NCBI GenBank assembly: GCA_003956705.1
Contig: QZCP01000790.1
Coordinates: 124,001-188,000, forward strand
Reading direction: 5' to 3'
Source of the DNA: Brevipalpus yothersi
Lineage: Eukaryota > Arthropoda > Arachnida > Trombidiformes > Tenuipalpidae
Length of the DNA: 64,000 nt
The position numbers and the translations under genes are program-made. The notes beneath the pieces were generated by a model, which worked only from the letters and a program-made list of their open reading frames with translations, was not told where the DNA came from and ran no database searches. This document shows positions 11,219-22,383 of the stretch, piece after piece. The first letter of the stretch is position 1; each line of letters begins with the position of its first letter.

Positions 11219-12729
11219 ATGGATGCGAGTTCTGTCATCATCAAGGAACAATTATCATCAGATAATCAAAATTTACGTCAGTTTTTGGAATCTCGTTGGG
11301 TTTATCCTCCTTATGTTGCTCAAAATAATCCAAAGTTACGAAGAAAATACGAAATTTTCTCCACTATCCAGCTTACCGCTCAAATATTATGGACACTTCG
11401 GTATCTCGTATTTTTTGCCGATTCTGTAGATAATCCTCTGAATTACTATCTTGCAGATTCCAACTACATGCTCGGACCTACTAGATTTCCGATGAACATT
11501 CTATTTGCTTTACTGAATTTTTCGTCACTAGTGACCGTTATTTTCACAAAGTTCTCCGAGACTCTCCAACCGGGAACTCATTTGTATTGGATGAGAGCAT
11601 GTGAAGTTTTCGAAACAGAACGCTTCCAAGAGATTGGAAAATTCACAACAGAACTCAAATTATTATATTTATTGAAGCCAGTATTCATCGCTTTCGTTAT
11701 ATTCATCTGTTTCACGGTGAACATTAACTTTTTCCTTGTTACACCAGCAGTATACTGGATTTGGGGTATTGTTTTCTTACTTTACCACATGGTTGATGCT
11801 TCAATTGTTTTCTTCTATCTGATCAATCGACAAGCAGTATTCATATTCCAAATGTATCTACATGCAAAGTATTTTACCCATCTCAGCATTTGTATCAAAA
11901 AGAGGCTATTATCTACGCGGACATTATTGAAGAGATATTTCGCTTCTCATTTAGAACTTTTTGGCCTATATCAATACTATGATCGAAGTTTATGTTTAAT
12001 TTTCATTTTTTTCACTATAGTCCAGATAATTCTATGTTATTATATTTTCTTCGTCCAAATGATCCTGGTTTACAAAACATCCTTGATATTGATTCTCTTC
12101 ATAAGTCATTCATTTGCAATCGGTGGAATTTTTGTGATAGGAACTTTTTTGAGGAACAAGGTTTGTTGAGACTATCTGAGAAACGAAATAAGTAGATCTT
12201 TCTAAGTGAATCACTCTCTCTTCTAGCATAACGAACTTATTCGGAAACTTTTCAGCCTAGCAACAAAATCTGGCCCTGAATTGGAAAAGCTCAATCTCCT
12301 CAATATGATAGAGAATTCATGGAACAAGACAGAACTTTATGTAGTAGGAGAAGTATCTCTCTCATCTCCCCACTATTTATTGGTAAGATACTGCTTATTT
12401 GATATTACTGGGGGGGGGGATGAGTCTATGAATTCTTTCATTTAGAATCTTATGTCTGCCCATTCTAATTTTGGGAATGATTCCGAGCTGAAGGTTTCAA
12501 TTGAATTTTAGAGCACAAATATGCAAGAAAATAGTGATGTAAGCAGATGAAATGATCAAGTTTAGAATAATTAGGATTATATTCCATCAGATAAAACTTT
12601 TCAAACCATTCAAATATGAATTCAATTGATATTTTGAATCACTCAAATCACTAATTTCATTTGATATTCTAGCTTCTTATCGAAACGGGATCTACTTTGC
12701 TTCTTCTCACCGCCAACTCGAACCGATGA
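11219..12729 (+). CDS. gustatory-type seven-helix chemoreceptor B
   Basis: Exons 11219-12160 (942 nt), 12227-12382 (156 nt) and 12673-12729 (57 nt); both introns phase 0, 384 residues. The donor GTTTGT after GGAACAAG is the same as in copies C-E. The N-terminal signature is NLRQFLESRWVYPPYVAQN, and the central signature EVFETERFQEIGKFTTEL matches its paralogues. Seven hydrophobic segments are spaced as in receptor A. The start is chosen because the context AAAGTCATG is conserved before the ATG of D and E. Intact. Closest relatives in the window are D and E. A run of ten G lies in intron 2 at about 12410. Confidence 0.72.
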
Positions 12730-13697
12730 TTTCGGTTCTCTGTATGGTCTATTGGTCTGAATTCCTATAAATTCCAAGCGATGCAACTTTATCTATTGAC
12801 ATTTATAATTCTAAATGGAAATCTTGTTGAACACGGTGGAATCTGGATTGTAGACGTTGAAATAAACTTTTTGGGGGTGATGTATTTGAAGTTTCTATTT
12901 ATCAGAATGTATCCGTTTGATTTATTGTGATGAAGCGTCTTGATTCGATAATATAGATATTGATCAAAAACTGACGTATATGCTTTCCATGCATTGTGGC
13001 TGTAGTCTTTGATAACTTAAAGTAAAGTTCGAGTAATCGAAATTAATTCACACGTCAATACTTCTGAGAAACTGTGATCCATAAGTCTATTGAGAACATT
13101 CCATTTATTGAAACTGTTTTCCAGATAAACTTCTTCAAAATACAATTAAAATGTTCAGAAAGAATCGAAAAATCAATCCACCATATTAAGCGGAGAACAT
13201 CAGATTTTGAAATCAAACCTTTGCGTCATACTCTTCAACGATTATCGGAAATATCATCCTTCAAATTAAGCTGGAACATAGGTATGTAGAGTTTTAAAGT
13301 TTTGAAATCTCTTTATACTAAGACAATCAGAACCGAGATCAATAAGTTTCTCTCAAATCAGGCTTCCTTATTCACTGATCATCGATGGCTCATCATGAGC
13401 TTAACCTATGATTTTCTGAGATTTCCAAATCAACTTTTTGCATGTTTGCGTGTATCAATCCCATCTTTTAGACGATTACCTATGCTTAAGTAAACTTGAA
13501 ACAGATCAAATGACAAAGAAAAAGAGAATCCAGAATCACTTCTCTGGATTCAAGTGTGAATCAAAATATGTTTTCTTAGTTTTCGAAGGATCAAACATCC
13601 TAAAAGATATTCTTAACCTAAATATCTGAATTTCGAAAGTGGGTCATTTTCATTTGAAAAGCCTCTCGTGTATTTCTGTGAGCTGTTATATTCCAGA
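12730..13697. other. conserved intergenic part of the receptor unit
   Basis: No gene. Its right part (about 12950-13450) is recognisably similar to the regions after D (about 18780-19280) and after E (about 21290-21430, 21735-21960). The 3' spacer was therefore copied with the genes. Short frames here are not credible coding sequence. Confidence 0.5.
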
Positions 13698-15179
13698 ATG
13701 GATTATTATCAGAAAAGTTCTGAACACCAAAATTTACGTAAATATCTGGAATCACGTGGCGTTTTCCCTCCATTTGTGGTAGAAAAGGATCCAAAGTTAA
13801 AACGAAAATATGAAAAATATTCCACTATCCAATTGATTGCCCAAATATTATGGACTGCTCGCTACTTTTACTTTCTAGGCAATTCTTCAGATGATCCTCT
13901 CAATTATTATCTAGCTGATGCAAACTATATGCTCGGACCAGCAAGAGTTGCCATGAATCTCGTTTTTGCACTTCTCAATACGTGCTCAATAATTGCTGTT
14001 ATCTATACAAAATATTCACCTTATCTTGAACCAGGTGCTCATTTATATTGGATGAGAGCATGTGAAGTTTTTGAAACAGGATATTTCCGAGGAATTGGAA
14101 AGTTTCAGTGGGAACTGAAGCTTCTGTATCTCTTGAAGTATCTGTTCATATTCACTATTTTGGGAATCTGTATCTTCGCTTGCATCAATTATTTCATTCA
14201 AACACCGATAGATTATCTTTTTTTTGGTATATTTTTCCTATTCTATCATGTGTTCGATGCCTGGATTGTACTGTTCTATCTAGCCAATAGACAGGCGCTC
14301 TTTGCATTCCACACGTATTTGCACGCGAAATTTTTCATCCATCTTAGCGATTGCATTATCAATGATTCCAAGGATGGATCAGCCCTCATGGCAGAATATT
14401 TTGCCTCCAATCGAGAACTGCAAGGCTTGTACAGATATTATGATCGATGCTTCTGTATAATGTTGCTGATTTTTTTAGTGGCACAAGTGTATTTGTGCTA
14501 CTACATATTCTTCGTTGACATAGATATGAGTGTTCGAATATCTTTGGCAGTTGCTCTCGTTTCAGCCCATAATAGTGGTGTAAGTGGAAGTTTTCTGTTC
14601 GGAGCATATCTACAGAACAAGGTTTGTATAGAATTTGTGTTCCTTTTCTCAGTCATTATATCTATGGAAATTATCGTTCCTTTCCGGGCAGCATAATAAG
14701 CTTATACGGAAACTTTTCACCTTGGCAACCAGATCCAAGTCTTTCCATGAGAAGTTGAATATTCTCATTATGATTGAAAATTCATGGGACAAAACGGAGC
14801 TTCACGTAATTGGAGGAGTATGTCTCTCATCTCAAAATTATTTATTGGTAAGATTTTCCGAGAAGAATTTTCTGCATCAATGAGAATAAGTCATGCAAAT
14901 CAAATGGAATTGCACGTGTATACAATCGAGATTCATGAATGCCTAGAATATCACTGATAGACTATCTCATACAGCGATGGTATCAAATAGATACAAAGAA
15001 ATACAATATTCAATGAAATGATTATTTTTTGCAACACGATAGTAACGCTAATGTCAAGGGAATATATCTTCTGTTTGTTTAACAGAATTTTATCTGATCT
15101 TTTCCTATTGGCTTTCACTCAATAGGTTCTCCTCGAAACAGCATCAACTCTGCTACTTTTCATTGCCAACCAAGGATAA
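13698..15179 (+). CDS. gustatory-type seven-helix chemoreceptor C
   Basis: Exons 13698-14621 (924 nt), 14692-14847 (156 nt) and 15126-15179 (54 nt), both introns phase 0, 377 residues. The start is the ATG of MDYYQKSS; the frame is open further upstream but without an ATG. It shares YPP/FPP, YLADANYMLG and EVFETGYFR with receptor A and the exon structure with all copies. The last exon ends IANQG instead of IANSN/TN. Intact. The acceptor of intron 1 (CCGGGCAG) is less pyrimidine-rich than in the other copies. Its 5' half is the parent type of the two receptor relics at 22021 and 24916. Confidence 0.7.
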
Positions 15180-15664
15180 TGACATGATCTCAGATCTCAT
15201 GCTGTAGAAAGAGTACGCTTCAATTTGGTTGTGTTCTGACTTTCTAACCAGTGGTTGGAACAAAAATCAGCTCATTTGTAATCGATCAATGGGAGTTTTG
15301 ATTAAACAAATCTAAATTAATTCTCAATCTCAATAACAGGGTTTCAGTTTCTCAAGTTTCATCGCTTTGAGGGCTTCAAGCAAATCACCAAAATACCCAT
15401 AGTAAGATTTATTGGACGAAGTTGAATTTTCGGAAAGAGATGTATAGAGAAAGATAGGAACCTCGATAGGAGTATTGTATACCTTTTTAAGTACATTATT
15501 ATATTGCTATATTATTATTAGAGTATTGCTTGCTTGTTCCTAACTTTCTAACTTTTGAAGGGACAGTCAAGTGTTCAGATTAGAGTAAAAGTGTGTCAGT
15601 CATCTGGGATCGCTTTCCACTTCATTAGATTTATTTAAACATTTATGTTTATCAGATACTCATC
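15180..15664. other. spacer after receptor C, no gene recognised
   Basis: No gene found. It separates the last exon of receptor C from the orphan third-exon relic. Confidence 0.4.
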
Positions 15665-15710
15665 CCAAATGGATCAATTTTGCTACTTTTGATAGCCAAC
15701 ACAGGATTTC
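15665..15710 (+). pseudogene. orphan third exon of a chemoreceptor
   Basis: The stretch around 15668-15704 reads like a receptor third exon: GGATCAATTTTGCTACTTTT then GATAGCCAACACAGG, encoding GSILLLLIANTG. Compare GSTLLLLIANTN of receptor A. No acceptor with a pyrimidine tract and no first or second exon is seen next to it, so it is a leftover of a deleted gene copy. Confidence 0.6.
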
Positions 15711-17078
15711 CGTTAGATTAGATCTTTTTCCGCAGGGAAACCTTCAGATAAATTCTTCCAGCCTCGTAAAGTGTAATTAAGATGAATATACATTGTCCAC
15801 TAACTCTCAATGCATAGCTAGTGCTAATGAATGGTGATGATAACAAATGACGTTCAAACATCATCTGGTGTGAGGAATAGAGAAAGATGACAAACTATTT
15901 TCGTTCATCTGGGAGCTTCATGATGAAAACTTCATCATTCAAGTGCGATACTGCTTCATGCATTTGCTTCTTTTCGTGATCAGATTTTATTTGATTCATT
16001 TCTCCCTTCTTCATCAACCCCTACTACTAGGTGAGTTGCAGTTTGACTGTCTATCTAAAAACTCGAAGTCAATTATGTGTATCTGTCTATCTGGGGAAGA
16101 GGGGAAGAGATCATGAGAAAAGTCTAGAAAGCTACATACAGTTCACTGTTTCGATCATCTTTGAATTTTGTTCTTGTGCTTGCTGTATCACTTTTAAGAA
16201 TTTGTGAGTATGAAATTAGTACTAAAATACTCCAATCATATATTTTTGAATGTGGTTATTCAAGTAAACATCATCGGAATGATCATAGTTAAAATTTCCA
16301 ACATTTTCCAGGTGAAAAAGAGCATGTTCAATCACACTTAATACCTGATATGGTCACGCAACTGGACAATTAACCTAAAAGCTATGAAGAAAGAGGAAGA
16401 AAAAGCAAAACGCTCGATGAAAGTGTGTAGAGTTTATACTTGGAGCAAGGATAGAAAAATGATGAATAACATTGATTGGCCGATTAACAGAGGAACTCCT
16501 CCAATTGTGCAATTTGCATCGAGATAAACAAGCTACCATTGATTTAATAATGGAATCAGATCGTCAAACTTCTCGAATCGAGAATCTCACCGTCTAAATC
16601 AAGCAGATACCTAGGTTATGAAGAGTTTGAAAATTTCGTGGTATTTAGGCATTTGAGAGACGAGAAAAATGATTTCCCAGCAAATCAAGCTTCCTCATTT
16701 AATGATAATCAAAAATCAATGGTTTATCATGAAATTAAGATATGATTTTTCAAGATTTTCAAATCAATGGCTTGCATGTTCGTGTGTATAATTCCATCTT
16801 TTGAAAGATTTCCCAAGCTTAAGCAAACTTGAAATAGATCGAGAGACAGAAGGAGAGAGCAGCTAGAATCAATTAACAAGATCCAAGTATGATTGAGCAG
16901 TTTTCATGGCAATTTTGACGAATTTAGAATCGATCAAGGAAGAGATCATCTGAGTAAATATCCAACGAAGAGGAGCAAAATTGGAAGCTTTTCATTAATT
17001 GAGATCATCCAACTGGATCTGAACATTAAGATCAAAATATCCATCGGAGTTGGAACTTCATTCTCACCAGATAAAGTC
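15711..17078. other. spacer upstream of receptor D
   Basis: No gene. From about 16560 onward it resembles the regions upstream of receptor E and downstream of B, including the CATCTTTTGAAAGATTT and CGAGAATCT phrases. An open frame from about 16893 into receptor D has no ATG and is not used. Confidence 0.45.
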
Positions 17079-18580
17079 ATGAATACGAGTTCTGTCACCA
17101 TCAAGAATGAACCATCACCACATCACCAAAATTTACGCCAGTTTTTGGAATCTCGTTGGGTTTATCCTCCTTATGTTGCTCAGAATGATGCAAAGTTACG
17201 AAGAAAATACGCAATGCTCTCCACTATCCAGCTTACCGCTCAAATATTATGGACACTTCGATATCTCGTATTTTTAGCCAATTCTGTTGACGATCCCCTT
17301 AACTACTATCTGGTAGATTGCGTCTACATGCTTGGATCTAGCAGATTTCCGATGAACATCGTGCTTCTCTTAGTGAATTCTTCATCACTAGTGACCGTTA
17401 TTTTCACGAAGTTCTCCGAGACTCTCCAACCAGGAACTCATTTGTATTGGATGAAAGCATGTGAAGTTTTCGAAACAGAACGCTTCCAAGAGATTGGAAA
17501 ATTTACAACAGAACTCAGATTATTATATTTATTGAGGCCGATATTCATCGCTCTTGGTATTACTACCTGTTTCACGTTGAACATCAACTTTTTTCTTGTT
17601 ACACCAGCAGTGTACTGGATTTGGGGCATTGCATTGTTTTTCTACCACATGTTTGATGTTTTAATTATATTCTTTTATCTGATCTATCGACAAGTAGTAT
17701 TCATATTCCAAATGTATCTACATGCAAAGTATTTAATCTATCTCAGTATTTGTATCAAAAAGAGGCGGTTATCTACACGAACAATATTGAAGAGATATCT
17801 CGCTTCTCATCTAGAGCTCATCGGCCTCTATCGATACTATGATCGAAGTTTATGTTTAATTTTCATTTCCTTCACTATAATTCAGATAATTCTATGCTAT
17901 TATATTTTTTTCGTCAGTGTGGTCCTAGTTTACAAGTTACCCATGGTATTGACTCTCCTAATAAGTAATTCATTTATGATCGGTGGAGTTTTCATCATAG
18001 GCACTTTCTTGAGGAACAAGGTTTGTATTTGACTATTAGAAAGATGTGATTGATAGATTCAATTTCTCTTCCAGCACAACGAACTCATTCGGAAACTTTT
18101 CAGCCTAGCAACAAGATCTGGCCATTATCGAGAGAAGCTTAATCTTCTCAATACGATTGAGAATTCATGGAAGGAAACAGAACTTCATGTGTTGGGAGAG
18201 GTATCTCTCTCATCGGCCCACTATTTATTGGTAAGATATTGCTCAATCGATGATAATGGAGATAAGAATACCATGAAAATTTTCATTGAGGATCTTGAGT
18301 TTATTCATTCATGGATTTGATCTAAGAAATAGCTCCATGATTATAGTTCAACCGTTGTAATTGAATTTTATGGCCCAAATATGCAAAAAATAGTGTGAAT
18401 GATGTTTTGAGCTCACAAAATTTTGCCTAACATATTTTTGGACCAAACTCCATGAACCATATTCCAATGAAACCATTCGATATTTCAAATCATTCAAATC
18501 TCTAATTCCCTTCAATTTCGCAGCTTCTTATTGAGACGGGGTCTACCTTGCTCCTTATTATCGCCAATTCAAACCAATGA
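17079..18580 (+). CDS. gustatory-type seven-helix chemoreceptor D
   Basis: Exons 17079-18020 (942 nt), 18075-18230 (156 nt) and 18524-18580 (57 nt); both introns phase 0; 384 residues. It is almost identical to receptor E in exon 1 outside one middle block, in exon 2, in intron 1 and partly beyond. Membrane segments and signatures are as in B. Intact. Start MNTSSVTIKNE follows the conserved AAAGTCATG. D and E start 2492 bp apart, a recent tandem duplication. Confidence 0.73.
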
Positions 18581-19570
18581 TTTTGGTTTTCTCATTAGGC
18601 TATTGATCTGAGCTCACATGAATTTGGAGTCACAACCCCATCTATCAATATATGGAATTTAACGAGAAAATTATGCCCAATTCGATGGAATCTGAAACGT
18701 AGAGGCTGAAATGAAATTCTCCAGAGATAAATCTAATTTTTTAATATCATAGTGTATTCATTCGATTGATTGTGAAACGCTCGAATCTTATAATATCAAA
18801 TTTGACTAAAAATTGTCATATAAGCCCTCCATGGGCTGCCGCTATGCTTTTCTAATATCCAAGATTAAACCTGAGTAATCAAAATTAATTCACATGTCAA
18901 AGTTCTGAGTAAGTGTGATCTACAGGTCTCTTGGAGAACATTTCATTTCGTGACACTGTATTTTTTGATCAACTCTTTGAAATGCAATCAAAGTATTAAG
19001 AATCGAAAAATCAATCTATCACATTAAATGGACAAGATCCGATTTTGGAGTCACACTTTTGCGTCAAACTTCTCGAATCGAGAATATCTCCGTATAAATC
19101 AAACTCATACGTGGGTTATTTAGAGTTGGAAAATTTCGTGGTATTCAGGAATTTAGAGCCGAGAAAAATAATTTCCCAGTAAATCAACCTTCCTCGTTGA
19201 TCAATAGTCAATGGTGAGTTCAACTATGGTTTTCTGAGATTTTCAATTCAGCTCCTCGCATGTTCGCGTGTATAGATCCCATCTTTTGAAAGATTTTCCA
19301 TGCTTAAGTGGACTTAAAATAGATCTAGAGACGGAGAAAAAGAAAATCTAGAATCACTCAACAGCATCCAAGTGTGAATTAAACAGTTTTCATGGAAATT
19401 TTGTCTATTTTGTCGAGAATCGATTAAGGAAGAAAGATCATCCGAGTAAATATCCATCGAAAAGGAGCAAGGTTGTAAGCTTGGCATGAATTGAGATCAT
19501 CCAACTGGATCTGAACATTGAGTTTAGCATTTCCATTGAAGTTAGAACTTCATTTTGATTAAATAAAGTC
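18581..19570. other. spacer between receptors D and E
   Basis: No gene. It is the copied receptor-unit spacer and contains the unoccupied version of the MITE target (TA at 18921-18922). Confidence 0.5.
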
Positions 19571-21091
19571 ATGAATACGAGTTCTGTCATCAAGAATGAA
19601 CTATCACCAGATAATCAAAATTTACGCCAGTTTTTGGAATCTCGCTGGGTTTATCCTCCTTATGTTGCTCAGAATGATGAAAAGTTACGGAGAAAATACG
19701 AAATGCTCTCCACTATCCAGCTTACCGCTCAAATATTATGGACACTTCGATATCTCGTATTTTTAGCCAATTCTGTTGACGATCCCCTTAACTACTATCT
19801 GGTAGATTGCGTCTACATGCTTGGATCTAGCAGATTTCCGGGGAACATTGTACTTACCTTAGTGAATTCTTCATCACTAGTGACCGTTATTTTCACAAAG
19901 TTCTCCGAGACGCTTCAACCAGGAACCCATTTGTACTGGATGAGAGCATGCAAGGTTTTTGAAACCGAATGCTTTCGAGAAATCGGAAAATTCACAACAG
20001 AACTCAGATTATTATATTTATTGAGGCCGATATTCATCGGTTCCAGTATTACTATCTGTTTCACTGCGAACATCCACTTTTTTCTTGTTACACCAGCAGT
20101 ATACTGGATTTGGGGTATTGTATTCTTACTTTACCACATTGTTGATGCTTCAATTGTATTCTTCTATCTGATCAATCGACAAGTGGTATTCATATTTCAA
20201 ATGTATCTACATGCAAAGTATTTTATCTATTTGAGCATTTGTATCAAAATGAGGCGATTATCTACACGAACAATATTGAAGAGATATCTCGCTTCTCATC
20301 TAGAGCTCATCGGCCTCTATCGATACTATGATCGAAGTTTATGTTTAATTTTCATTTCCTTCACTATAATTCAGATAATTCTATGCTATTATATTTTTTT
20401 CGTCAATGTGGTCCTAGTTTACAAGTTACCCATGGTATTGACTCTCCTAATAAGTAATTCATTTATGATCGGTGGAGTTTTCATCATAGGCACTTTCTTG
20501 AGGAACAAGGTTTGTATTTGACTATTAGAAAGATGTGATGAGTAGCTTTTTAATTTCTCTTCCAGCACAACGAACTCATTCGGAAACTTTTCAGCCTAGC
20601 AACAAGATCTGGCCATTATCGAGAGAAGCTTAATCTTCTCAATACGATTGAGAATTCATGGAAGGAAACAGAACTTCATGTGTTGGGAGAGGTATCTCTT
20701 TCATCGGCTCACTATTTATTGGTAAGATATTGCTCAATCGATGATAATGGAGATAAAAGTACCATGAAAATTTTCATTGAGGATCTTAAGTTTATTCATT
20801 CATGGATTTGATCTAAGAAATAACTCTATAGTTCAACCGTTGTAATTGAATTTTACGACCCAAATATATAAAAAAAAAGTTCTGCGAGTGAATGAAAAGC
20901 AGTGGTCAATGTTGTTTTGAGCTCAGAACATTCTGACTAACATATTTTTGGACCAAATTCCATGAATCATATCTTCTATGAATCCATTCGATATTTCGGA
21001 TCACTCAAATCTCTAATTCCCTTCGATTTTGCAGTTTCTCATTGAAACAGGGTCTACCTTGCTCCTTCTTATCGCCAATTCGAACCAATGA
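19571..21091 (+). CDS. gustatory-type seven-helix chemoreceptor E (mosaic copy)
   Basis: Exons 19571-20509 (939 nt), 20566-20721 (156 nt) and 21035-21091 (57 nt); both introns phase 0; 383 residues, one codon shorter than D near the N-terminus. Its start, first third and last third follow receptor D almost base for base. Around 20100-20200 it instead matches receptor B (GIVFLLYH.VDASIVFFYLINRQ against GIALFFYHMFDVLIIFFYLIYRQ in D). This suggests gene conversion between array members. Intact seven-helix receptor. Confidence 0.73.
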
Positions 21092-21432
21092 TTTTGGTAT
21101 TCTCATTAGGTTAATGATCTGGGCTCACCTGAATTTGGAGGTATAACCTCATCTATCAATAAATGGAATTTTACATGAAAATTATTCTCAACTAGACGGA
21201 ATCTGAAACGTAGAGGCTGAAATGAAATTCTCCAGAGAGAAATCTAATTTTGTATTTATCATAGTGTATTCATTTGATTGTGATGAAACGCTTGAATCTG
21301 ATAACATTAAAATTGACTAAGAATTGCCATATAAGCCCTCCATGGGCTGCTGCTTTGCTTTTCTAATATCCAAGATTAAACCTGAGTAATCAAAATTGAA
21401 TCATATATCAATAGTTCTGGGGGACTGTGATC
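21092..21432. other. 3' spacer of receptor E
   Basis: Matches the spacers following B and D. No gene. Confidence 0.5.
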
Positions 21433-21434
21433 TA

Positions 21435-21728
21435 CCGTATTTCCGCGCTTTTAAGGCAGTCTTATTTTTGAGAAAATTCTCAGATACAAGGCATGTATGC
21501 GAGGGAACAGATTTTGTCGCTGAGGAAAAATCGAAGCTATAGAGCAAGTCTTCAACCGATAAAGATTCAAATCCAGAGTCCACAAAATCATCAGTTTGAT
21601 TTGATAACGATTGGACCTGATAACTGGTAGCTCATCGATGCTTCACTATCTCTGGATGAGCTAATTTGTGCCTTACTTCACGACCGGTGAATCACTTTTT
21701 AGTCTGCCTTATTTACGCGGAAATACGG
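21435..21728. mobile_element. 294-bp TA-flanked MITE with about 30-bp terminal inverted repeats
   Basis: Left end CCGTATTTCCGCG..., right end ...CGCGGAAATACGG. The outer 13 bases are perfect inverted repeats, and similarity continues into AAGGCAG on both sides. It is flanked by TA on each side (21433-21434 and 21729-21730). The paralogous spacer after receptor D has one TA and no element at 18921-18922, which proves an insertion with TA duplication. It encodes no protein. TA targets indicate mobilisation by a Tc1/mariner/pogo-type transposase. Confidence 0.88.
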
Positions 21729-22020
21729 TACATGTCTGTTGGGAAACATTTCATTTCTTGACACTGCATTTTTTGATCAACTTTTTTGAAATGCAATCAA
21801 AGTATTATGAATCGGAAAATCAATCCACAACATCAGCTGGACGTTATCAGATTTTGGAATCAAATCTTTGTGTCTAACTTTTCGACGATTATCAAAAATA
21901 TAATCTCTCAAATTAGAGTGATAAATAGGTATTCTGTAGGGTTCAAAAATCTCGAAATACTGTGGCAATCAGAGTTGAGATGGTTTTTTAAATATTCGAA
22001 TTTTGGAAAAAAGTCATTTT

Positions 22021-22260
22021 TGTTTAAAAAGCCTCTCGTGATTCCCTGAGTACCTGTAAGATTTTCGAATTGATCGTTATTGGAAAGTTTCTGAACACCA
22101 AAATTTATGTAAATATGTGAACCATCCAGAGTTCTCTTTCTATTGCAATGAAGAAAGATTAAAAGTTGAAGTACAGATGTGAAAATATTCCACTATCCAA
22201 TTGATTGGCGAATCGGTATGGACTGTTTGCTACTTTCAATTACAATCAGTACAATCCTTT
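22021..22260 (+). pseudogene. chemoreceptor relic, receptor-C type, 5' part only
   Basis: AAAAAGCCTCTCGTG and the following 230 bases align with 13655-13880 around the start of receptor C (for example TTCTGAACACCAAAATTTA and ATTCCACTATCCAATTGATT). The start codon is lost, frameshifts and stops are present, and the match ends near 22245. A second copy of this relic lies at 24916-25209. Confidence 0.7.
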
Positions 22261-22383
22261 GATGGTATGAATTGTAAATGTTGAAGGGGCAAGGTTAGGA
22301 TAGTCTCATTAATTTTGAAACTTATATTACATCAACTATTAAAAGGTGATATGATTGATTTGATAAAATTAGAAAAAACAGAA

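Larger units (their letters stand above)
16560..21430 (+). repeat. recent tandem duplication of a receptor unit of about 2.5 kb (D and E)
   Basis: Coding exons, introns and spacers of D reappear in E with an offset of 2492 bp. Long stretches (for example 17760-18240 against 20252-20731) look nearly identical, including non-coding bases, so the duplication or later conversion is recent. Boundaries are approximate. Confidence 0.7.

Noticed and set aside
13668..13697. Earlier start for receptor C
   Set aside because: The first codon would be GTG; the ATG at 13698 aligns with the other receptors.
16893..17078. N-terminal extension of receptor D
   Set aside because: No ATG upstream, and the conserved AAAGTCATG start at 17079 matches receptors B and E.
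21668..22049. Short ORFs around the MITE's right end
   Set aside because: They cross the element boundary and differ from the empty-site copy.
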